A DNA stretch of 64,000 nucleotides from DATKXU01 sp035528905. Its GTDB lineage: Bacteria > Armatimonadota > UBA5829 > DTJY01. A program made the translations under genes and the position numbers. The stretch is taken from NCBI GenBank assembly GCA_035528905.1, contig DATKXU010000103.1, positions 1-64,000 on the forward strand, read 5' to 3'. This document shows, one piece after another, positions 16,965-24,788 of the stretch; the first letter of the stretch is position 1, and every line of letters starts with the position of its first letter. Under the pieces are notes generated by a model, which made no database searches, was not told where the DNA came from, and was given only the letters and a program-made list of their open reading frames with translations.

Positions 16965-18575
16965 TCAGTTCATACCGCGTCGCAGCACCCGGCCAGGCGC
17001 GCACTGCCCCACATCAGCCAGGTGACCGTCCTCAAGAACAACCTCACCGTTGACCAGGACGTATCGGATCCCGTTTGCAAAGTTGTACGGCTCTTTGAAG
17101 GTTGCCGTATCCGCAACGCTGTCCGGGTCGAATACTGTAACATCCGCATAGTATCCCTCGGCTAGAATACCTCGGCCCACCAGGGAGAGCCTCCGAGCGG
17201 TTCGCCCGGTCATCTTCGCCACCGCCTCTTCCAACGAGAGAATCCCTTCCTCGCGGACGTACTTACCAAGCACGCGGGGGAATGTGCCATAGGCGCGTGG
17301 ATGCGGCTTCCCACGGCTCAGGGGCCCTTCCGCAGCGCGAGCCGTCGCATCCGACCCGATGACGACAGCCGGGTGCCGAATCACATCCGCGACGTCCTGC
17401 TCGTTCACCACAAAATGCATTATGCCTATGCTGCCCCGCTCATCCAGCAGAAGATCGAGCACGGTGTCAACAGGATGCTTCCGGGTGATCTGCGCGATTT
17501 CGGCGATGCTCCGGCCCTCACAGAAGCTGTTTTTCTCCTGACGGACGAGATTGACGACCACCGAGTCCCAGCCGCCGAGATCAGCTATCCGGCCGTCCTG
17601 GGCATCGCGTATCAACTGCTCCCTCAGCCTATGCCGCTCGGCTTGACTGCTCAGCCTCGCAAGAAGGGCGGATGTCCCGCCATTGTGAGCCCATCGCGGG
17701 AGCATCGCCCCCAAGCCGGTTGAAGTTGCGAGGTATGGATACTGATCGGCCCACACATCCAGTCCCTGGGATCGCGCCTCTTCTATCATGGCAAGGCTGT
17801 CTTTCACCTTGCCCCAGGATTTGCGGCCGCAAGCCTTGTGATGCGAGATTTGTATCCCAACGCCTGCCTCGCGTCCGATCCGAACGGCCTCCTCAACCGC
17901 TGCCAGGAGACCCTCGGCCTCGTCCCGCACGTGAGTGGCGTAGATGCCGCCGCAGCGGGCGACGACGCGACACAAATCAACCAACTCTTCGGTGCCGGCA
18001 TAGCAGCCCGGCGGATATATCAGACCCGTCGAAAGGCCGAACGCACCCTCCTCCACGGCCTGCTCGACAAGGCGGCGCATTTCGGCCTGCTCGCTCTCGG
18101 TGGGCTTTCTATCCTGGTAGCCCATCGCGGCTGCTCTGACGACCCCGTGGCCAACGAGTGTGGCGAAATTGATAGTCATCGGCAGCTCGTCCAACCGAGC
18201 GAAAAACCCGCCCATGGTCCGCCAGGTCGGCTCGATGCCATGCTCCGCCAGCCAACTCATATACTCCTCGAGGTCCTGACAGCCTCCACGAGGGGCAGCC
18301 GAATCACCGCAGTTGCCTGAAACCTCCGTTGTCACGCCCTGCGTTACCTTGCTCTCGCAGCTCGGGTTGGCGAGTACCAGCTCGTCGGTGTGCGAGTGGA
18401 TGTCAATGAATCCAGGCGCAACTACACAGCCCTCCGCATCAAGCATACGCGCACCAGCGGCGTCGAGTTCCCCTATCTGGGCAATGCGGTCGCCTGCTAT
18501 GCCCAGATCCGCCCGGAACCCCGGGGCGCCAGCGCCATCCACGATGAGCCCGTTCTTGATGACTATGTCAAACAC
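16965..18575 (-). CDS. N-acyl-D-amino-acid deacylase (D-aminoacylase)
   Basis: Zinc amidohydrolase that removes acyl groups from N-acyl-D-amino acids. Metal ligands expected for the family are visible: HSH at residues 60-62 in GFIDIHSHTDE, the Cys of SGNCGDS, His residues in QISHHK, and the Asp of VIGSDATAR. Length (536) is normal. I start at a GTG with GAGG five bases upstream because the protein then opens MFDIVIKNG, as relatives do; an in-frame GTG 48 bases earlier has no good ribosome site. It pairs with the propeller gene downstream and could serve peptidoglycan-derived or environmental D-amino-acid use. Confidence 0.9.
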   Translation of the reverse strand: MFDIVIKNGLIVDGAGAPGFRADLGIAGDRIAQIGELDAAGARMLDAEGCVVAPGFIDIHSHTDELVLANPSCESKVTQGVTTEVSGNCGDSAAPRGGCQDLEEYMSWLAEHGIEPTWRTMGGFFARLDELPMTINFATLVGHGVVRAAAMGYQDRKPTESEQAEMRRLVEQAVEEGAFGLSTGLIYPPGCYAGTEELVDLCRVVARCGGIYATHVRDEAEGLLAAVEEAVRIGREAGVGIQISHHKACGRKSWGKVKDSLAMIEEARSQGLDVWADQYPYLATSTGLGAMLPRWAHNGGTSALLARLSSQAERHRLREQLIRDAQDGRIADLGGWDSVVVNLVRQEKNSFCEGRSIAEIAQITRKHPVDTVLDLLLDERGSIGIMHFVVNEQDVADVIRHPAVVIGSDATARAAEGPLSRGKPHPRAYGTFPRVLGKYVREEGILSLEEAVAKMTGRTARRLSLVGRGILAEGYYADVTVFDPDSVADTATFKEPYNFANGIRYVLVNGEVVLEDGHLADVGQCAPGRVLRRGMN

Positions 18576-18666
18576 CAGAGCCTCTGGACGCAATCCTGGC
18601 TCTATTCTATCTTGTTCCGACACACTTGGGAAGAGGAAACGTGAGAAAGAATGGAGGAACGCCGGA

Positions 18667-18706
18667 ATGGGAGTATGGGAGTGTGGGAGTGTGGGGTTAT
18701 GGGAGT
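18667..18706. repeat. 8-bp tandem repeat array (ACTCC family), five units
   Basis: Five octamers ATGGGAGT, ATGGGAGT, GTGGGAGT, GTGGGGTT, ATGGGAGT (reverse complement ACTCCCAT) lie in the gap between the Gfo/Idh oxidoreductase and the D-aminoacylase. Orientation is opposite to the array at 15807. Confidence 0.75.
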
Positions 18707-18727
18707 AACATCGAACTCCTTATACTG

Positions 18728-19816
18728 CTACCCACCACCGGAACGAGCCGCCTGGCGGGCCTTGGCAAGGAACTCCTGCACCCGTATGGGCTGACCTGTT
18801 CGGCTGCTCTCGATGGCGGCGAAAATCAGCGCTACCGACTGCAGGTTATCCTCCACGTTGGTTTCCATCGGCACGCCGCCGTCGAGCCAGCGGACGAACT
18901 TTTCGATAAGCCACGTATTCGCCCATTTAGGCTGTTCCCGCAGATGGATCGTCTCTCCGGTGCCCTCCTCTTTGCTTGACGCCTGCTGGGACGGGTCGTA
19001 GGCGAAGCACTCGAGGCGACGATGACTGAGAATGAGCGTCGCCTTCTCGCACTCGGCCCGGATATACTCCTCCGTCCATCCGTTCAGCCCCACCGCGTTG
19101 GTTTTCGCGCCCTCATAGAAGGCCCGGCTGCCGTTCTCAAAGTGCATCATTACCAACCCCTGCGAATCGCCGCGAAATTCGCCCCACGAGGGATTCCAGG
19201 TCTGCGCGTAGATCGTATCACATTTTGCACCGGCGAGGTCGGCCAGGATGTCAAGGTGGTGCACTGCCCCCTCAACCATCAAGGTGTCGGAAATCTCATG
19301 GCGGAACGCGCCCCAGCTCCCGAACTTGCGGCAGTCGCAGGTGAAGCGGCATATCAGATAATCGAGCGCTCCGTGCCGCCCGGACCGAAGTTCCTCGCGC
19401 AGCGCAGTCTTGTCCTGGTCAAAGCGGTGGCTCATGGTCACGCCCATCTTCTTCCCGGCGCGCTTCACCTTATCGGCGATGCGCACCGAGGCAGCCAGAG
19501 TATCGGCGATCGGCTTCTCGGACAGGATATGCGTGTCATGCGCCAAGGCGATATCCACTATCTGCTCGTGGAACGCGGGCGGCACGACGATGGTGCAGAA
19601 GTCGGCCTTGTTTTCCTCGAAGGCGCGGTTGACGTCCGTGTAGCACTGATCATCACGCAGGCCAAGGAACTCCCGCGCGCTGCTCAGCGCCTCGGGATTG
19701 ATGTCTGCCGCAGCCACAACCTCGACGAGGCCGTCCGCGATATTCGGTGGGAGAAAGCGCTGGCACCACAGTGCGCCAAACCCTCCGGCGCCGACCTGAA
19801 TCATCTTGTATGGCAT
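18728..19816 (-). CDS. Gfo/Idh/MocA family oxidoreductase
   Basis: NAD(P)-dependent oxidoreductase of about 362 residues acting on sugars, inositols or related polyols; substrate unknown. The Rossmann motif VGAGGFG begins at residue 8 and the family EKP motif (ILSEKPIAD) follows near 100, with the C-terminal alpha/beta domain after it. The start is the ATG preceded by GGGAGGT. It follows the Tat-exported protein by 34 bases, so the two are likely co-transcribed. Confidence 0.88.
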   Translation of the reverse strand: MPYKMIQVGAGGFGALWCQRFLPPNIADGLVEVVAAADINPEALSSAREFLGLRDDQCYTDVNRAFEENKADFCTIVVPPAFHEQIVDIALAHDTHILSEKPIADTLAASVRIADKVKRAGKKMGVTMSHRFDQDKTALREELRSGRHGALDYLICRFTCDCRKFGSWGAFRHEISDTLMVEGAVHHLDILADLAGAKCDTIYAQTWNPSWGEFRGDSQGLVMMHFENGSRAFYEGAKTNAVGLNGWTEEYIRAECEKATLILSHRRLECFAYDPSQQASSKEEGTGETIHLREQPKWANTWLIEKFVRWLDGGVPMETNVEDNLQSVALIFAAIESSRTGQPIRVQEFLAKARQAARSGGG

Positions 19817-19850
19817 GGAAACCTCCCGGTCAGTCTTCGAACGTGCAGTA

Positions 19851-20666
19851 TTAGAGCTCATGGTCCTCGCCATCAACCTTGATATGTCCTATAGACTTGT
19901 CCCCGCTTAGGAACTCGATCCTGCCGTTCATAAATCGGAGGCGGACCTTGCCGGCGCCGTCGAGCTCAATGCTCGCACCCTCGTCGAGGCGAAGGCTGTT
20001 CTTGTGGGTATGTATGCCGACGCCATACTCGCCTGCAAGGTCGAGACCTGTCCGGCCCTTGCCGTTGAGACCGATCGCCTTTTCGCAAGGGCCATCGCCA
20101 TGCACCTGAATCCCGTATTGGCAGGCGTGTGTACCCCGAATTTGAATGTTCATGCCAATCAACTGGGTCTGTTCTGGCCCGGCGTAGTCGTTCGTCATCT
20201 CGATGTTCATGCCCAGCCCGACCATCGGGGCGCTGCTGAAGACCTCTGAGTGCATCCCGCACGACCAGCCGCGACCGTTCTTGTGAAGGCGCGAGTAGAA
20301 CACGCAGGCGTCTCCCTCGGCATGGTGTGTGGTGAGGTGTGAGTAGACGGTCCACGGGTAGGATTTACTGCCCTTCTCCTCGTGCTCAAGCGACAGGATT
20401 TCATGAGGTGTCGCGCAATCATTATGATTGTCCGACCGCTCAAAAAGGAGCATAGTGTCGAGCGGCTCGCGAGGCGGCTTGCCCTTCCACATGTGCGTCT
20501 TGACGAATTGCCCCTCAGTAGATAGCGAAGACTGCGCAGGTTTCTCCTGCGCGGCGAAGACTTGCTTCCCAGACATGGCGCTGAATAAGCCAAGGAGCAC
20601 CGTCCACAAGAAATGCCGTCGGGGCGTGCTTTTGTCCGCGGTTGGATTTGTTGGTAACTTATGCAT
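19851..20666 (-). CDS. Tat-exported protein of unknown function
   Basis: 271-residue protein with a twin-arginine signal (TPRRHFLW, Arg16-Arg17, hydrophobic stretch, likely cleavage after VFA). Tat export suggests it folds, or binds a cofactor, before secretion. The mature part has many Gly, His and Asp residues and a C-terminal run of short beta-like segments (LDEGASIELDGAGKVRLRF) that recalls beta-helical or tail-fibre-like proteins, but I recognise no family. AAGGGGGA lies just upstream of the chosen ATG. The Gfo/Idh gene follows closely; some Gfo/Idh enzymes are themselves Tat-exported, so a shared pathway is possible. Confidence 0.65.
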   Translation of the reverse strand: MHKLPTNPTADKSTPRRHFLWTVLLGLFSAMSGKQVFAAQEKPAQSSLSTEGQFVKTHMWKGKPPREPLDTMLLFERSDNHNDCATPHEILSLEHEEKGSKSYPWTVYSHLTTHHAEGDACVFYSRLHKNGRGWSCGMHSEVFSSAPMVGLGMNIEMTNDYAGPEQTQLIGMNIQIRGTHACQYGIQVHGDGPCEKAIGLNGKGRTGLDLAGEYGVGIHTHKNSLRLDEGASIELDGAGKVRLRFMNGRIEFLSGDKSIGHIKVDGEDHEL

Positions 20667-20777
20667 ACCAGTCCCCCTTTCAGAAATACGCTCTGCCCGC
20701 CCTGCGGGCATTCGTATGCGTCGTCAATTCCCTTTGACCTCTCCAGGTGCCACGACCATTCCCTCACTCATCACTCA

Positions 20778-22643
20778 TCATGTCCTCCGCCGCCGATCGC
20801 GCTCGAGGACTACCATGAGGATCGAGATGTCGGCAGGAGTCAGGCCCGGAATTCGGGCGGCCTGGCCGATGGATGCCGGCCGGACGCGCGTGAGCTTCTC
20901 CCGGCCTTCTCTAGAGAGCGCAGCCACCGCGCCGTAGTCGAACCGATCCGGTATGCGAAGCACTTCGAGCCGCCTGTGCCGCTCGACCTGGGCCTGCTGA
21001 CGCCGGATGTAGCCCTCGTACTTCACCTGAAGCTCAACCTGTTCCTCAATATCGGCCGGGAGCCGCGATCTCAGCCCATCCAGGCATACTATGTCGGCGT
21101 AGCGCAGACCCGGGCGGCGAAGCAGGTTCTCGAGTGAGAGCCTGCGCGGCAGGCTCTCCAGGCCCAGAACGGCCAGCTTATCGCTCTCATCCGGCCTTAT
21201 GTGAGTACGCCTGAGGCGATCCATCTCAGTATCTATTAGCTTGGACTTCTCGAGGAATGCAGACCAGCGATTATCCTTGATAAGGCCGACTTTGCGCCCG
21301 ATCGGGGTGAGCCGCAGGTCTGCATTATCCTGTCTGAGAAGGAGGCGGTACTCCGCGCGGGACGTGAGCAGCCGATAGGGATCGTTGACGCCCTTTGTCA
21401 CAAGATCGTCAATCATCACGCCGATGTACGCCTGCGATCTGTCGAGAACGAGCGGCTTCCTGCCCCGAAGCGCGAGGGCTGCGTTGATGCCCGCCATCAA
21501 TCCCTGTGCCGCCGCTTCCTCATAGCCCGAAGTGCCGTTGATCTGGCCTGCGAAGAAGAGCCGCGACACCGGCTTCGTCTCCAGACTCGGCTTGAGCTGG
21601 GTCGGCGGCACGAAATCGTATTCGATCGCATAGCCGGCGCGCATCATGGCAACGTTCTCGAGGCCGGGGATCGTGTGCAGCAACTCGATCTGCACATCTT
21701 CGGGGAGGCTGGTGGACATCCCCTGCACGTAGACCTCGTCGGTGTTCCAGCCCTCCTGCTCCAGGAACACCTGATGCCTCTCCTTATCGGGAAACTTGAC
21801 GATCTTGTCCTCGATGGATGGGCAGTAACGAGGCCCTATACCCTCGATCCGACCTCCATACATCGCCGACCGATGCAGGTTACGCCGGACGATCTCATGT
21901 GTTCGCTCGTTCGTGTAGGTCAGCCAGCACGGAAGCAGGCCCTCGCGCTTCTTGCGGGGAGACATGAACGAGAATGCCAGCGGCTCTCCATCGGAAGGCT
22001 GCTCCACCGTCTTCGAGAAGTCAATGCTGGCCTTGTGAACCCTGGCAGTGGTGCCGGTCTTCAGGCGTCCCAGCTCGAAACCAAGCTCCCGAAGCGAATC
22101 CGACAGTTTCTCCGCAGGGAACTCCCCCGCCCTACCGGCCGGATAGCTTACCTCGCCGATATGGATCAGCCCCCGGAGGAAGGTGCCGGTCGTCACGATG
22201 ACGGCCCTCGCCCGGTACTCGACGCCGGCCTGCGTGGCAACACCCACGGCAGTCCCATCCTTCACCAGGATGCGCTCCACGAGCGCTTGCTCCAGATCGA
22301 GGCCGGGCTGGGTCTCCAGCGTCCGCTTCATCGCCGCCTGGTAGAGCTGCTTATCCGCCTGGGCGCGAAGCGCCTGCACCGCCGGCCCCTTTCCCGTATT
22401 CAGCATGCGGATGTGCGTGTATGTCGCATCAATGTTGAAGCCCATCTGGCCGCCGAGGGCATCTATCTCGCGGACGAGATGGCCCTTTGCAGGCCCGCCT
22501 ATACTGCAGTTGCACGGCATGAGGGCGACGCTATCCGTGTTGAGGGTCAGGAGCAGGCAGCGGCAGCCCACCCGGGCGGCGGCGAGCGCCGCCTCACAGC
22601 CAGCGTGCCCCGCTCCCACTACGATGATGTCGTAATCGCGCAT
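20778..22643 (-). CDS. mnmG: tRNA uridine-5-carboxymethylaminomethyl modification enzyme MnmG
   Basis: FAD- and folate-dependent enzyme that with MnmE modifies wobble U34 of several tRNAs. Visible family blocks are the FAD motif VVGAGHAGCEAA (residues 8-19), GGPAKGHLVREIDALGG, TGTFLRGLIHIG, GPRYCPSIEDK with the conserved Cys, and NGTSGYEEAAAQG; the C-terminal helical domain is complete. 621 residues is the normal length. No mnmE, rsmG or parAB lies beside it, unlike the usual origin-proximal arrangement. TATAAT on the minus strand at about 22693-22698 may be its -10 box. Confidence 0.97.
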   Translation of the reverse strand: MRDYDIIVVGAGHAGCEAALAAARVGCRCLLLTLNTDSVALMPCNCSIGGPAKGHLVREIDALGGQMGFNIDATYTHIRMLNTGKGPAVQALRAQADKQLYQAAMKRTLETQPGLDLEQALVERILVKDGTAVGVATQAGVEYRARAVIVTTGTFLRGLIHIGEVSYPAGRAGEFPAEKLSDSLRELGFELGRLKTGTTARVHKASIDFSKTVEQPSDGEPLAFSFMSPRKKREGLLPCWLTYTNERTHEIVRRNLHRSAMYGGRIEGIGPRYCPSIEDKIVKFPDKERHQVFLEQEGWNTDEVYVQGMSTSLPEDVQIELLHTIPGLENVAMMRAGYAIEYDFVPPTQLKPSLETKPVSRLFFAGQINGTSGYEEAAAQGLMAGINAALALRGRKPLVLDRSQAYIGVMIDDLVTKGVNDPYRLLTSRAEYRLLLRQDNADLRLTPIGRKVGLIKDNRWSAFLEKSKLIDTEMDRLRRTHIRPDESDKLAVLGLESLPRRLSLENLLRRPGLRYADIVCLDGLRSRLPADIEEQVELQVKYEGYIRRQQAQVERHRRLEVLRIPDRFDYGAVAALSREGREKLTRVRPASIGQAARIPGLTPADISILMVVLERDRRRRT

Positions 22644-22862
22644 ACAGAAACTCCCGGCCAGCTCGGAAACCGGAATCCAAGCCGACCCGGTTATTATACC
22701 ACACCGCGACTCAGCAGGCGGGCGCCGTCACCGAGCGCAGAAACTGGTACTTTTATCACCTTAGCAACGGCCAAGCCAGGCACGATAATTGTAACGTAGC
22801 AACCTCACAGCACGGCGGATGCGAGTAGGGACACACCTCAGAGTAGCTTGGAAGGAGCTCAA

Positions 22863-23525
22863 ATGGCGGACCGCAAGGACACCGCGCCGGACTGGGCGCG
22901 GGGAAAGAAGCAGGACATCACTCATGCCCGCAAGGGTGCAAGAACTCCCACGAATCATGCATGCAGGAAAACGTACTCCAGCCCGCCGCTGCCTGGACCC
23001 AGCGGATCGGAGATGCCGGTCCCATTGAAAGGCATACGCGCGACCTCCGCCAACGACACTGGCGTCGCATTCAGCGTTGTGCAGGACAGCATCGCGCCGG
23101 ACCATGAAGAAGGGCACCCGCCCGTGATGGGGCTGGGCGAATTGCTCAACCTGCATCGGGAGACGTTCGTTCGTCTCGAGCAGCCGCTGCTGGTTGGGCT
23201 GAAACTCACGCACAGCAGCAGCGAAGAAGTCAGGGTCTACTGCGGAAGTCGGGAGATACAACGAGGGGGCATAAGGCTGATCTTACCGTGCCAACTGGAT
23301 CTGATCGAAGGCACCGTACTCGACATGGAGCTTTTCCTGCCTTCGGTAGAACAGCCGATTGCGGTGAGCGGCCAGGTGCGAAAGGTCTCCCGCATCCGCG
23401 GCGAAGACATCATGCGCTATGTATTAGAAGTCGAGTTTGGCTCGCTGAGCCGAGAGGCAGGAAGCAAGATCGCGGCTTTCGTGGAGGCATCTCAGGCGCA
23501 AGAGCATCGAGGTCTCCCAGCGTAG
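22863..23525 (+). CDS. PilZ-like domain protein
   Basis: Cytoplasmic protein of about 220 residues. The last 120 residues have the PilZ beta-barrel pattern (SREIQRGGIRL, then LIEGTVLDMELFLP, then VSGQVRKVSR and YVLEVEFGSL). The c-di-GMP signature (D/N)xSxxG is replaced by EIQRGG and the preceding RxxxR is not evident, so nucleotide binding is doubtful. The first 80 residues are basic, low-complexity and probably disordered. AAGGAG six bases upstream fixes the ATG. It is divergent from mnmG, with a 219-base gap. Confidence 0.65.
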   Translation: MADRKDTAPDWARGKKQDITHARKGARTPTNHACRKTYSSPPLPGPSGSEMPVPLKGIRATSANDTGVAFSVVQDSIAPDHEEGHPPVMGLGELLNLHRETFVRLEQPLLVGLKLTHSSSEEVRVYCGSREIQRGGIRLILPCQLDLIEGTVLDMELFLPSVEQPIAVSGQVRKVSRIRGEDIMRYVLEVEFGSLSREAGSKIAAFVEASQAQEHRGLPA

Positions 23526-23626
23526 CACAGCAAGAAGCGGCGTTGCAGACACAAGCGACCGGCCCGGAATCCAACTTTCCTCCGGGCTGGTCAGCGTTCT
23601 CAGCGCCAGGTTAGACTGCAGAGCGC

Positions 23627-24028
23627 CTACTTACCCGCGCCATATCCGATCCCTATGAGGCTGACGCCCACGCATATCAAGACGAGGCCGCCCACACTCA
23701 CAAGGGGAACTCTCTCTCCCAGGATCACTGCGGAAAGCAGTACGACGAGCACATAGCTTAGACTGATCATTGGGTAGGCAAAGCTCAGGCTCACCTGATT
23801 CAGGACAAGCACCCACAGCACGGAGCTTATCGCGTAGAGGGAAAAACCAAGGAATATATATAGCGTGAAGATTCCTTTGAACGCGCAGAGCACGCTTGCA
23901 GCAATCCCCTGTCCAGCACGCAGATCGCCCAATAGGGACGCCCCATATCTGAGCGAGACTTGCCCGATCGAACCTAGAACGACGTTGACCAGTATCAAGA
24001 CTATCGGCACGAACGACCCTTTACCCAC
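23627..24028 (-). CDS. Small multidrug-resistance/EamA-type membrane transporter
   Basis: Four-helix inner-membrane protein of 133 residues resembling EmrE/SMR and ArnE/ArnF half-transporters, which work as dimers; substrate unknown. Typical features are the first-helix Gln/Ser pattern (VVLGSIGQVSLRYG), the SFAYPMISLSYVLVVL helix and the GERVPLVSVGG loop. GTG start chosen because GGAGG lies six bases upstream; an in-frame TTG 15 bases earlier overlaps that site. It lies 86 bases downstream of the corrinoid protein and may be its operon end. Confidence 0.8.
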   Translation of the reverse strand: MGKGSFVPIVLILVNVVLGSIGQVSLRYGASLLGDLRAGQGIAASVLCAFKGIFTLYIFLGFSLYAISSVLWVLVLNQVSLSFAYPMISLSYVLVVLLSAVILGERVPLVSVGGLVLICVGVSLIGIGYGAGK

Positions 24029-24114
24029 TGTTTGCCTCCACAAAAGCTAACCCCCGAGATCGGGGACAGATGCCAGGTCTCCAGGGCTCTTGCGCATATA
24101 TCAAAGGCAGCAAG

Positions 24115-24753
24115 CTATGCCACCCTGAGCAGCTCCTTGGCTCGATCAACCGCGCTCGCAGCATCGGGCGCGTAGCCATCGGCTCCGATCTCATCCGCGT
24201 AGCTCTGCGTGACCGGGGCGCCGCCGATCATGATGCTCACACCGCTCCGGAGGCCGGCCTCCTGAAAGGCCTGGATGGTCTCCTTCATTGCAGGCATTGT
24301 CGTCGTGAGCAGCGCCGACAGGCATACAAGCCCGGCATCCCCCGCCTTAATCGTTTGCACAAACTGCTCAGGCTTGACATCAACGCCGAGGTCTACGATC
24401 TCAAAGCCTGCGCCTTCCATCATCATGCCCACCAAGTTCTTGCCGATGTCGTGCAGATCGCCCCGCACGGTCCCGATCGCCACTTTCGCAACCGGCTGCA
24501 CGCCCGTCTCCGCCAGCTTCGGGCGCAGAATCTCCATCCCGAACTTCATAGCCCGCGCAGCGATCAGCACCTCCGGAACGTAGAACTCGTTGTTCTTGAA
24601 CTTCTCGCCGACGACACCCATTCCCGCGACTAGACCCTTGTTTAGGATATCCTGAGGCCTCTCACCTGCCGCCAGGGCTTTCTCGGTGAGCTCTCGGACC
24701 ACCGGCGCCTTGCCGTTTATCAGCGCGTCGGTCAGCTCCTCGTAATTGAACAT
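24115..24753 (-). CDS. Methyltransferase cognate corrinoid protein
   Basis: B12-binding methyl carrier (MtaC/MtbC-like) that shuttles a methyl group between two methyltransferases. An N-terminal helical cap (residues 1-85) precedes the Rossmann-type B12 domain with GDLHDIG (98-104), whose His101 is the lower cobalt ligand, and the later GGAPVTQ loop. The 212-residue length is standard. ATG start chosen after GGGGGTG; an upstream in-frame extension would overlap the activator gene. The reductive activator sits immediately upstream, but no substrate methyltransferase is adjacent; a UroD-type candidate is encoded at 38778. Confidence 0.95.
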   Translation of the reverse strand: MFNYEELTDALINGKAPVVRELTEKALAAGERPQDILNKGLVAGMGVVGEKFKNNEFYVPEVLIAARAMKFGMEILRPKLAETGVQPVAKVAIGTVRGDLHDIGKNLVGMMMEGAGFEIVDLGVDVKPEQFVQTIKAGDAGLVCLSALLTTTMPAMKETIQAFQEAGLRSGVSIMIGGAPVTQSYADEIGADGYAPDAASAVDRAKELLRVA

Positions 24754-24788
24754 TCGTACACCCCCATGTACCATTGATTCCGCGTCGC

